Below are positions 52,719 through 61,456 of a stretch of 64,000 nucleotides of DNA, one piece after another. The position numbers were made by a program, and so were the translations under genes. Numbering within the stretch: position 1 is the first letter of the stretch; the number at the start of each line of letters is the position of its first letter. This DNA is from Kaistella palustris DSM 21579 (lineage in GTDB: Bacteria > Bacteroidota > Bacteroidia > Flavobacteriales > Weeksellaceae): contig NZ_KE383812.1 in the NCBI RefSeq assembly GCF_000422265.1, forward strand, positions 481,611-545,610. The letters are read 5' to 3'. The notes under the pieces were generated by a model that saw only the letters and a list, made by a program, of their open reading frames with translations, was not told where the DNA came from and did no database searches.

Positions 52719-53320
52719 GCGGCATTATTTCCTTTAAAAGGCGTCATTGTCATGTAATTGTTCACATTTACGCCCTGTCTGCGGATCACTTTGTGCAGTG
52801 TGGTGAAAACAATGCGCGCATCCAGCTGGGGCGACAGTCGCTCCACATATTCAACATCAAGCCGGAATTTTTCTTCCCAGGACAGTGCATTACGGCCGTT
52901 CACCTGGGCCCAGCCCGTAATACCGGGTTTTACAAAATGTCTTCTGGCCTGCTCTTCACTGTACAGCTCAAGATATTCGGGCAGCAGTGGCCGCGGACCG
53001 ATCAGGCTCATTTCGCCTTTCAATACATTGATGAGTTGTGGAATTTCATCGAGTGAGGTTTTGCGTACGATCTTACCTATAAACGTGAGCCTTTCGTAGT
53101 CAGAAAGCAGGTTGCCCTGCGCGTCACGCTGGTCGGTCATGGTTTTAAACTTGATGATCTTAAATATAATCCCATCCTTACCCGGCCTTCGCTGGACAAA
53201 AAAGGCGCTGCCGCGGTTGCTGTGGGCAAGCAGCAGAGTAATTACCGCAAATACCGGACTTACCAGCACCAGTGCACAGAGCGCAAGTGAAAAATCCAGT
53301 GCAGGTTTCAGCACATGCAC
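52715..53320 (-). CDS. pglC: PglC-like phosphoglycosyl transferase
   Basis: A 201-residue monotopic membrane enzyme that transfers the sugar phosphate of a UDP-diacetylbacillosamine-type donor to undecaprenyl phosphate. The re-entrant helix is at LKPALDFSLALCALVLVSPVFAVITLLL. FVQRRPGKDGIIFKIIKFKTM, the Asp-Glu dyad in RKTSLDEIPQLINVLKGEMSLIGPRPLLPEYL, and VKPGITGWAQVNGRNALSWEEKF match PglC of Campylobacter as I recall it more closely than they match WbaP or WcaJ. Together with the next three genes it gives a PglC-D-E-F set in one operon. Confidence 0.93.
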   Translation of the reverse strand: MHVLKPALDFSLALCALVLVSPVFAVITLLLAHSNRGSAFFVQRRPGKDGIIFKIIKFKTMTDQRDAQGNLLSDYERLTFIGKIVRKTSLDEIPQLINVLKGEMSLIGPRPLLPEYLELYSEEQARRHFVKPGITGWAQVNGRNALSWEEKFRLDVEYVERLSPQLDARIVFTTLHKVIRRQGVNVNNYMTMTPFKGNNAA

Positions 53321-53394
53321 GTACAGATGCAGGTTTTCATCATCTGCGCAGCTGCGGTCCCTGCCGGCAGCCAGGTACGTAAAAACTTTGGAGA

Positions 53395-53664
53395 CTACGA
53401 TAGGGCTTTATTTTTTTTCCGGATAGTGTAAATGATGATACCGGTTGCGGTTACAAAAAGGAGAGGGAGATAGTCGTCGATGGGGGCTGGATCGGCTGGG
53501 TTACCTCCGCTATAAGCAACTTCATGGTCTTTAGCCGAATTCCAATTGCCTTCCTGTTGTCGATTAAATTCCTGATCAGCCTCTTCAAAACGGTTTGCTG
53601 ACCGCTCCTGGGAATAACTCTGTATAAAAAAACCGAGGCTCAGCAAGGTAAATATCGTTTTCAT
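53395..53664 (-). CDS. Small secreted protein with PID-CTERM-like sorting tail
   Basis: An 89-residue protein with an N-terminal signal peptide (MKTIFTLLSLGFFIQSYSQ), a short polar middle rich in Asn, Glu and Gln, and a tripartite C-terminal tail. The tail has a Pro/Asp motif (PADPAPIDDY), a hydrophobic helix (LPLLFVTATGIIIYTI) and basic end residues (RKKNKALS). That tail looks like the PID-CTERM signals that I recall from Chryseobacterium and Flavobacterium proteins and thought to be handled by exosortase-like enzymes. It is the first gene after a strong promoter and 74 bases before the PglC-like gene. The function is unknown. Confidence 0.7.
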   Translation of the reverse strand: MKTIFTLLSLGFFIQSYSQERSANRFEEADQEFNRQQEGNWNSAKDHEVAYSGGNPADPAPIDDYLPLLFVTATGIIIYTIRKKNKALS

Positions 53665-53736
53665 GCATTGTGTCTAAAATTCCAAACACCCATCGTAAAA
53701 GCAAAGAACCGTAAGCTCTATTAAGATGTTAGAATG

Positions 53737-53766
53737 CAAATATAAATACTTTTTTTAATTGTGCAA
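53737..53766 (-). promoter_or_regulatory. Promoter of the polysaccharide locus
   Basis: The minus strand reads TTG (53766-53764), exactly 19 bases, then TATATTTG (53744-53737). This fits the Bacteroidota consensus in both boxes and spacing. Transcription would start about 65 nt before the small PID-CTERM-like gene and continue into the pglC-D-E-F set. Confidence 0.75.
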
Positions 53767-53862
53767 TTTTTCAGTTTCACTTTGCACTAATTCGGTGTTC
53801 ATTAATAATGAAAGACATATATGTGAGGTTTATACCGGTTCTCAAAAATTTGTAAACAATAA

Positions 53863-53918
53863 ACTGCCCTTTTAGATTTATGCATGCTTGATGCTACACG
53901 AATTACTGAAAGGGCGGT
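53863..53918 (-). other. Long-loop hairpin downstream of the 2322-residue T9SS protein gene
   Basis: ACTGCCCTTT (53863-53872) pairs with AAAGGGCGGT (53909-53918) with one G-U pair, around a 36-nt loop. It lies 45 bases after the stop of the large gene. The loop is long and no T-run follows, so termination here is possible but weakly supported. Confidence 0.3.
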
Positions 53919-53963
53919 ATGTAATTTTTTAAAAACGCTCCAATTGTTTAATTTGTAGGGTTT

Positions 53964-56900
53964 CTATTTTACAATCTTCTTATTAATTACCTCTTCCTGG
54001 CGTTTTATTTTCAAAATATACATACCGTTAACCAACCTTGTCGCGTCAATATTAACTTTAGCACTGTTGGTGTGCAGTTTATGGTAAAGACGGCCGGAAG
54101 TATCGAAGATCTCGACTTCAGTAATTTTTTTAACTGCGGAACTGATGACAAAATGATCGCCGCTGCGGTAAACCTGCAACTCGTCTTTCTGCGCAGTACC
54201 GGTACCCAAAGTGGTTTCGGGCAGGTAGACGATTTCGAATCTGCCTGTACTTTCACCCGAATTTGCCATAAAAGTGTAATTACCTTCGGACAAGTCAGTG
54301 AGGATACCCAGTTCTTTATCTTTAAGATAAATGCTTTGTCCATTGGCAAAGATGCCTTCCTTATTTCCTAAACGGAGCTGGTAAATTCCACTTGAAAAAA
54401 AGCGGTTCCCAACTTTCAGGACATCACTTTCTCGGAAAGTGCTTCGACCATTAATTACAACTTTTTCGTCGCCGGCATTTGTGAACAAAGCATCTGAAAC
54501 TGTGGATTGCAATTTAGAATCATCCGCGGCAAAATCGTCATTACCTTCATCAAAATAAACGACGGCGTTGCTCACTAATAAATTAGCGGGCGTGAGCATC
54601 TCCAGCCAGTATCGGTTGCCCGCAGAATCGACCGCTGGTTTTCCGAAAAATTCTGCATCGGTCTGCGTCGTGATACGATCACTGTTTCTAAAACCAACTG
54701 AAGAAGCATTACTTGTCGCTTTCACAAGCATACCCTGCCCAACTTTTAAAATATGATTCGGTTGTTTAAGCCCCGCCAGACTGGTAGGGTCACCATTTAT
54801 ATTTCCTGCGCTGCCCGTTGCTTTAACTCCCGCATTAGTAACCGCATTATAGGTTGCGTATGCATAACCCTGATAGTTTGACCCTTGTTGCTGACTGATG
54901 CTGTTTGCGTAATTATCCCAGAAAAGAAAAGTGGAATCCAAATTGGTAGAATTCACATACAACTGAACCAAATCTAAATTTGAGGGATACGGATTCCCGA
55001 CAAGATTATAGCCATGTGCTGCATCGGTAAACTGCAATGTATAATCGAAATCCCCCACAAAAGGTGTTCCGGTAAATTCTGCGGTCAATGTTCCCGGAGT
55101 TGTGACCGGATTACGGACTGCCAAAGCGCGGCCGGTAATGTTGGCGCCGGAGGAAGTGTAAAATTTGTCGTTGGTTTCGTTATAATACAATGCTGAGGTT
55201 GGGTACCCGGAAAATATGTCTTTGAAATTCTGCTGGTTTACCGGTGAACTGAAATAAACGTACTGATAAAAAGTACTGTTCGGAACGGTTGCAATACGCG
55301 TTGCGGTAATTTTTCCTGTATTGACGGCATCACCGTCCTGCATGAGTTGTGCGTTATTCTCCAAATTTAATATTCCGTTTCCTAAAACCTGTAGCCCTTT
55401 TTTAGGAGTGAAGACATAACCCGCAACACCTTCTGATGTTTCGGGTACGGTTAATTTCCCGGTGTTGGTAACGGTAGCTGTTTGATTTACTGTTAAATTC
55501 TGTCCACTTGGTTTTACACTTTTCCCGGAAACGATAATTTTCTCATATGTCTTAGAAACTTTAATTTCAGTTGCAGAGTCATTTTGAAATTCTATAGTAG
55601 AAGTGGGATCTAAAGCATAAGCTCCATTCGCGTCCGGTTTACCACCGGAGCCACCTGTTTTAAACAGAGAATTGATATCCATCAGTAAATTTGTGGTGCT
55701 TTTTCCAACGGTAAAGCTTTTACCATCTAATGTAGTAGCATTCATAATACTAATAAGACCATTAATTTCTGATGTCCCGTTAGACAATGTTTTTGAACCA
55801 CCACCTGAAAAAGTTAAATCATAGTACGCTCGTGACCCTCTTAATGTTTGAAATGAATCCGAAGCTCCGTAACCGGCTAATTCTATTTCACCTCCAACTA
55901 AAGTATATGTTCCCTGCATTCTTGGGATATATATTCCACCGTTACCGCCCTCACTTGTTTGCTCTGTAGCATCACCTTTCACAACTTTATATTTTGTTCC
56001 AGTCGCCATTTTCAGACCACCTGTTGATCCAAATATATAATTGGTTGTAGTTTCCAGAACTTTTCCTTTTCTAATATCTAACAATCCAGCTCCACTAAGA
56101 CCAAAAGGTACATCTAGAGATAAAGTTTTACCATTGTCTGCCAATTCCGCAATTACTGTTTTGGTATTAGCTGTTGTAGAGAATGTAGAATTTGGAGCGT
56201 CTCCCGTTTTTTGGTCTAATTTACCAATATACCAGAAAGTTCCTAAGGTGTTGATTGTTCTGTTGCTTTTTGGCAGTCTAAGATTACCTGTTGCTGCAGT
56301 TACGGTAGAGAATTTTGTTGTATTCCAATTTCCATATAAACCGTCAGGAGAAGTGATTTTTAAAATACTGTTCTCTGCAGAGGTAAAGGTATTGGTACCC
56401 GTTGGAGAAGCAGGTTGACCAATATAAAGCCCACCAGTTCCGGCTCCATTAACTCCGTCATAGCCAAAATCTAACGTTGCGCCACCTTCAACTGTAAATG
56501 CTGAACTATTGTTGATAAGTAGATTATTGTTAACTAATCTTACAGAGGAACCAGACTTTACTAAAAATGGAATTCCACTGAATGAATTAGCTAAAACAGA
56601 TGCTGCATCGAGAGATTGAACTGTATTTCCCACAAAATTAAATTCCGTTTCTGTAGTTGGACATCCTGATTGAATTTTGCTATTTGTACCTGCTATAAAG
56701 TTTCCTTTTAAATTTAAAATAGCTTTTTTAACCGGATTATTTACAGAGGTATATTGCGCTTGATTTATATTAAAAGTTCCAGTGCCTGATACAGATAAAT
56801 TACCATCCAAATTTAGAGTGGTGTCACCTGTCGCATTTTGTGATGCCCGAACTGAAAATGCACCAGAATTAATTGTTAGATTCTTTTTAATATTTAATGT

Positions 56901-59900
56901 GAAATTTCCAATTGTCGCACCATATATATTACCAAAATATGTAGAATTGAGAATCAAATTACCATATATATTAACAACATAAGGGTCTCCATTTGTGTCC
57001 CCCATAAATCGCAAAGTCTGATATTTATCGGTAAATGTATTATATGCTACGTTATTGATCTCAACATTTCCAAATACAAGATTAATTGGCGAAGTGTTAT
57101 CCTTTCCTATCATATCCCAAGCTTGCCTTGCTATTCCAGTGTCATAATCGCCATTATTTGTATCAGGATCTTGTCCTGGGTTATAATAAATATTTCCAAA
57201 CATTGCTGAAATTCCATTCTCAGTAAACAAATCAACATTGCTATTTACTAATGGTTGTCTTGTATCCCAATTCTTAATGTAAAATTTTGATAGTGGATGA
57301 AATTTTTCAGTACCGTCCCAAATTGCAGCAGTAGGATCATTCCCATAAGAATGATCGATAGTAACTTTAGCGTTGTCTTGCACCTCAAATAACGCGGCAG
57401 AATTATTCATATTAAAATTGCCTTTAATTGTTAATGCTCCACCATCCTTTACTAAAGCTAGATCTGATACGGGATAATTATTATTAATTATTAATTCTCC
57501 GCCAGCAAATATTGTCAATTCTGCCGCACCATTAGAGCCCGTATTATTTACAACACTTCTAATGTAAACTGTAGAAGTATCAATAGGCAAGCCGTTTCCA
57601 CCATAAGCAGACCACCCACCTGAACTTGCACTTGTTCCTGTGCAACCACCGACTTGCCCACACTTAATCCAAGTTGTCTGAGTTGTATAAGATAAAGGGC
57701 TTGCTATTGTTCCCGATGTATTAGACATAAACGCACCTTTCGCATACACTTCATTCACAATATTAAAAGTATTGGAAGTTCCTGCCAAGGACGGACTTGC
57801 AATAGAAGCCGATAATGTGATTCCCGTTTGCGGTGCAACACTATACTTAATTCCAGAATTTATCGATGCTACTCCATTATTTAGGGTAAATGATCCTGTA
57901 AATGTACTTCCTGTTCCTGTAGTTGTGAAATTGACTGTTTGTCCTGTTATATCTTTATCAATTTTATTATTGGCATCTGATGTTGATACTGTGAAAGCTG
58001 CTAAATCGACATTAAATGCACCATCATTCACTGTGGAGAAAAGTAGTTTTGTAGCAGTAACCACAATTCTGTTTCTATTATTTGAAGTTGAAATATCAGT
58101 TTGTGCCCCACCTCCGTCGGTAGCAGCAAAGGCAGAACCAGAAGCAGCTGCGGTTGCTTCTACAACTTTGTAGATGAGTTTTGTATTATCAATGATATCT
58201 TGAGTCTCATCGAAAGCAACTCTTAAATGAACAATCTTTTCACTATGGGTAGTAGCCGTAACATTGGTTCCACTCATTCCACTGAAAATAAGTTGTCCTG
58301 CATTAGTAGTTGCCGCAGCAATATAAGTTCCACCAGAAGTGGTCAAAATTGCTTTCTTGATCCACCCACTTCTGTCGATACCATCAGTATCTTTTACGGT
58401 AAACTTAATTCCAGTTAATATGGTAGATAAACCGTCGGCATCAGAAATGCCATCAACTATTTTAAACTTCAGTGGAATATATTTTCCCGTAGAAGTATTT
58501 GAATTATCTGTGAAATCTATGTATTTAGTGCTGATATTAAATTCTGGCGTAGTACTAGAATAAGTACCCGTATTATCTACGATGGTTGATTCTGCACTAT
58601 TGCTTCCTGTTCCCGTAATGGTAAAAGTATAATCTGCACCTGCATTGTTTGGAATGGTAACTGTTGCGGTCTTGCTGCCTAAACTGGTAGGTGAGAATGT
58701 ACCTGAAAAAGTTGTAGTAGATCCACCTGCTACAGGACTTGTTGCCGCCTGAGTAATAGAAAACTGATCGGCATTAGTTCCCGATAACGCAATTGTACCT
58801 AAAGTTAAATCTGCATTCCCCGTATTTTCTATTTTAAAAGAAACAGGCGAAGATGAAGTATTGACCAATTGATTGCCGAAACCATAAGTTCCGGTGCCAC
58901 TTGAGATAATTGTGGTGTTTTGCTTGATGTTAATTGCGGGAGTTGGGGTACTAATAACTTCTACAAATAAATAAACATCTGCTTGTCCTGTTGTATATGC
59001 AGAAAAAATGCTTGCTCCGCTATTATTATATTTAATCGTTCGGCTTTCTGTCGTTGTTGCTATTGTAGCAATGTTGGAAGCTATGGAAATACTCCAATTA
59101 TAATTATTTGAACCTCCCGTTCCATTTTTTAAATAGTTTGAGCCTGAAGTAGGATATAAGAACCCTCCATTCACTACATCTTTAAAAGTCCATGAACCTG
59201 TTGATCCTCCTAAGGTTAATTCAAATGGTTCTGTTCCTGAAGATATTGATGCCGGTGTAACTGAAATTGTATTAGGTGTTCCACTAACGATCGTAACAGA
59301 AGACTGAGATCTATTATTGGCAGCTTGGGTACTTAAAGCCTGTCCGCTTCCTGCTGATGGTGTATTAACTATCAAATATTTCTTGCCAACTACTAAATCT
59401 GCTGTTGAAGTAACCAACTTATATGTTTTCACAACCGGCCCCACATAAGCCTTAAAATTAGCAACAATTGTATGACCTGCAGTAACATTATTAAAAGGAT
59501 AACTTGTTACTGCTCCTACAGAAACTCCATCTACCACAACATCATCTACCGCAAAACCAGGGTCGGGAGTGATGGTGTAAGTTCGGTTAGTGCCACAAGT
59601 AATAGATGTCGCGCCGGTTGGGGAAATCGAACCATTTGCGCCAGCTGAAGCTGTAATAATATAAGTGTTTTGCGCAAAAACTGCGGTTAGGGTATGATTG
59701 GCTGTGACGTTAGAAAAGATGTAGGGAGACGCATTACCCGCATCAACTCCATCTGCAATCCAATGATCAAAAGCATAACAGGAAGAACTTGCAGTTGTGT
59801 TAAAAGCTTGACTTCCTCCCTCGGTAACTACAACAGTTCCTGATGGAGAAATACTTCCGCCCGACGTTGGTTGCGTGACGACAATATTGAAGGAAGGTGC

Positions 59901-60932
59901 AGCGGTAGTGAAATTCCAGGTTGTCGCTCCACTGATTCCTGCAAAATTATTTCCTGCAGTATCTTGAATTACTCCAGAACCAAGTTCTACATAATAACCT
60001 GTGCTGTTTGCTAAATCGGTAGGTGGATTTACGGTAACAACAGCTCCTGAAACACCTACATCAGTAGAAGTAGCATCTATCGTTTGTACAATTGTACCAT
60101 CAGAAGATTTCTTGATTAAAATATTACCAATTCCTTTTTTTACGTTCTCATCAAATGTCATCACCAAATTGCTATTTATAGCAACATTGGTTGCATCATC
60201 TAAAGGTGATAGAGAAGAAATTGTTGGCGGCGTGCTGTCAGCTGCGGCTAAAGCAACCGTTCCTCCAATTGCTAAACCGTTTGTACCTGCAGTTGCTGCT
60301 GATAGAAATCCCCAACCTCCTGTTGCTGTTTGTCCACTTGCATAATAACGTAGTGTTACAGTTGTTCCTGCAACTACGTTTTGAAGCGCAGTAATTGCCG
60401 ACAAATCAATTTGAGTCATTGTCAAATCTGTCGATGTGACAGGACTACCAATTAAATTAAAGGTTGATCCATTAAGACTATATGCAAATTGTGAAGTCAC
60501 ACCGGGAGATGCATAATAACTAAGAGTACCCCCAAATTTTGCATCAATTGTAGAAAGTGAAACCTTATATCCTGTTGCTGCTGTTAATGTAATTTGAAAA
60601 TAATCTGTATTAGTTGTTGAAATTCCGTCATTTTTAAAACCCGTTGTTCTAAAGGAATTATTTGCTGAGGAAGTTGCTGCTTCAGAACCTCGCGAAATGT
60701 CGCTTGCTCCACTCGTCGAAATTAAATTAGAATGAAACGTTGTTGCAGCGACAGTTACAGGCCCTGTATTCTGACCTGCAAAATCCCATGCCGCTATCTG
60801 CCCCCAAACTCCCACCGGGTTCAGCAGAAAAACAAACAGGAAAAAGTATTTTTGGACTATGCCTAGGACTGCGGAGAACGCACCGGCTTGCACGCGGCAG
60901 GACCGCGAAGAATATATATTTTTTTTCATCAT
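53964..60932 (-). CDS. Giant secreted multidomain T9SS cargo protein
   Basis: A 2322-residue protein with a long signal peptide (hydrophobic FFLFVFLLNPVGVWGQ). Visible modules are: a beta-sandwich (about 47-230, starting AAWDFAGQ); an SbsA/Big_5-like Ig domain (about 235-345, PPTISSLSPLDDATNVAINS); two InlB-like repeats (about 350-495, GSISPSGTVVVTEGG and ANGSISPTGATSITCG); a beta domain (about 500-670); a choice-of-anchor D domain (about 675-785); a long beta-helix-like passenger (about 1130-1870); a conserved module with YNLVGNPYPSNLDLVQLY (about 1880-2240); and a T9SS type A sorting domain (VEIFDTSGRLYHKL ... NGMYILKIKRQ). ATG 60932 is chosen over an upstream TTG. It is likely a surface adhesin; no catalytic motif is seen. 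Confidence 0.9.
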   Translation of the reverse strand: MMKKNIYSSRSCRVQAGAFSAVLGIVQKYFFLFVFLLNPVGVWGQIAAWDFAGQNTGPVTVAATTFHSNLISTSGASDISRGSEAATSSANNSFRTTGFKNDGISTTNTDYFQITLTAATGYKVSLSTIDAKFGGTLSYYASPGVTSQFAYSLNGSTFNLIGSPVTSTDLTMTQIDLSAITALQNVVAGTTVTLRYYASGQTATGGWGFLSAATAGTNGLAIGGTVALAAADSTPPTISSLSPLDDATNVAINSNLVMTFDENVKKGIGNILIKKSSDGTIVQTIDATSTDVGVSGAVVTVNPPTDLANSTGYYVELGSGVIQDTAGNNFAGISGATTWNFTTAAPSFNIVVTQPTSGGSISPSGTVVVTEGGSQAFNTTASSSCYAFDHWIADGVDAGNASPYIFSNVTANHTLTAVFAQNTYIITASAGANGSISPTGATSITCGTNRTYTITPDPGFAVDDVVVDGVSVGAVTSYPFNNVTAGHTIVANFKAYVGPVVKTYKLVTSTADLVVGKKYLIVNTPSAGSGQALSTQAANNRSQSSVTIVSGTPNTISVTPASISSGTEPFELTLGGSTGSWTFKDVVNGGFLYPTSGSNYLKNGTGGSNNYNWSISIASNIATIATTTESRTIKYNNSGASIFSAYTTGQADVYLFVEVISTPTPAINIKQNTTIISSGTGTYGFGNQLVNTSSSPVSFKIENTGNADLTLGTIALSGTNADQFSITQAATSPVAGGSTTTFSGTFSPTSLGSKTATVTIPNNAGADYTFTITGTGSNSAESTIVDNTGTYSSTTPEFNISTKYIDFTDNSNTSTGKYIPLKFKIVDGISDADGLSTILTGIKFTVKDTDGIDRSGWIKKAILTTSGGTYIAAATTNAGQLIFSGMSGTNVTATTHSEKIVHLRVAFDETQDIIDNTKLIYKVVEATAAASGSAFAATDGGGAQTDISTSNNRNRIVVTATKLLFSTVNDGAFNVDLAAFTVSTSDANNKIDKDITGQTVNFTTTGTGSTFTGSFTLNNGVASINSGIKYSVAPQTGITLSASIASPSLAGTSNTFNIVNEVYAKGAFMSNTSGTIASPLSYTTQTTWIKCGQVGGCTGTSASSGGWSAYGGNGLPIDTSTVYIRSVVNNTGSNGAAELTIFAGGELIINNNYPVSDLALVKDGGALTIKGNFNMNNSAALFEVQDNAKVTIDHSYGNDPTAAIWDGTEKFHPLSKFYIKNWDTRQPLVNSNVDLFTENGISAMFGNIYYNPGQDPDTNNGDYDTGIARQAWDMIGKDNTSPINLVFGNVEINNVAYNTFTDKYQTLRFMGDTNGDPYVVNIYGNLILNSTYFGNIYGATIGNFTLNIKKNLTINSGAFSVRASQNATGDTTLNLDGNLSVSGTGTFNINQAQYTSVNNPVKKAILNLKGNFIAGTNSKIQSGCPTTETEFNFVGNTVQSLDAASVLANSFSGIPFLVKSGSSVRLVNNNLLINNSSAFTVEGGATLDFGYDGVNGAGTGGLYIGQPASPTGTNTFTSAENSILKITSPDGLYGNWNTTKFSTVTAATGNLRLPKSNRTINTLGTFWYIGKLDQKTGDAPNSTFSTTANTKTVIAELADNGKTLSLDVPFGLSGAGLLDIRKGKVLETTTNYIFGSTGGLKMATGTKYKVVKGDATEQTSEGGNGGIYIPRMQGTYTLVGGEIELAGYGASDSFQTLRGSRAYYDLTFSGGGSKTLSNGTSEINGLISIMNATTLDGKSFTVGKSTTNLLMDINSLFKTGGSGGKPDANGAYALDPTSTIEFQNDSATEIKVSKTYEKIIVSGKSVKPSGQNLTVNQTATVTNTGKLTVPETSEGVAGYVFTPKKGLQVLGNGILNLENNAQLMQDGDAVNTGKITATRIATVPNSTFYQYVYFSSPVNQQNFKDIFSGYPTSALYYNETNDKFYTSSGANITGRALAVRNPVTTPGTLTAEFTGTPFVGDFDYTLQFTDAAHGYNLVGNPYPSNLDLVQLYVNSTNLDSTFLFWDNYANSISQQQGSNYQGYAYATYNAVTNAGVKATGSAGNINGDPTSLAGLKQPNHILKVGQGMLVKATSNASSVGFRNSDRITTQTDAEFFGKPAVDSAGNRYWLEMLTPANLLVSNAVVYFDEGNDDFAADDSKLQSTVSDALFTNAGDEKVVINGRSTFRESDVLKVGNRFFSSGIYQLRLGNKEGIFANGQSIYLKDKELGILTDLSEGNYTFMANSGESTGRFEIVYLPETTLGTGTAQKDELQVYRSGDHFVISSAVKKITEVEIFDTSGRLYHKLHTNSAKVNIDATRLVNGMYILKIKRQEEVINKKIVK

Positions 60933-60935
60933 CAA

Positions 60936-61456
60936 ATTTGTTCGATAAATCTACAACAATTACTCTATAACTTTAATTATTTTTATCAATATATTCGGTA
61001 TTAAATGTGCCATCAGTTAACTGCCTTTCAAACCTTTAGATAAAATTTTTTAGCGGTAACGGCAGTTTTTCGAGCCGGTGCACCGATCGTGGGTGTGCGG
61101 ATATTTCGGGCTTTTTAGATTGGATGAAATTGCGGAGATTTTAAACTGTAACTGGCTTCTAAATTTTAGATTCTAAATTGTTGATCCTAAATTCTGACTT
61201 TATAATAGGGAGAGCGGATTTCGTTAATATTGCCTTTCTGGTGCCGCGTCGGCATCAAAAAAATCAACGAGAGAATGGCTGAGTCCAAAAGACCCTATAC
61301 TTTGGGAACTTTCATAATTCAGTTTTGGCCGGTTGTTGTCGGAAGCACATCAATTTAATATAATCCTGCCATAAGATTGGCTTGAAAACACCGGCGGGGA
61401 TTAAACAAAAAATCCCGGCTCAATCAAGAACCGGGATTATATAATCAGTATTTGAA
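60936..61456. other. Intergenic region between the two large T9SS cargo genes
   Basis: About 520 bases with no convincing open frame. It must hold the promoter of the 2322-residue gene; the best box seen is TAGATTTA, one mismatch from TAnnTTTG. A patch at 61155-61195 repeats CTAAATT three times. The last 50 bases contain the terminator of the FN3-repeat protein gene. Confidence 0.4.
61405..61438 (-). terminator. Terminator of the FN3-repeat T9SS protein gene
   Basis: AATCCCGG pairs perfectly with CCGGGATT around a 12-nt loop. The minus strand then reads a T-rich run (complement of AAACAAAAAA). It lies 19 bases after the stop. Confidence 0.75.

Noticed and set aside
31200..53700. Mobile elements bounding the polysaccharide locus
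   Set aside because: No transposase, integrase, tRNA gene or matching direct repeats were seen at either end.
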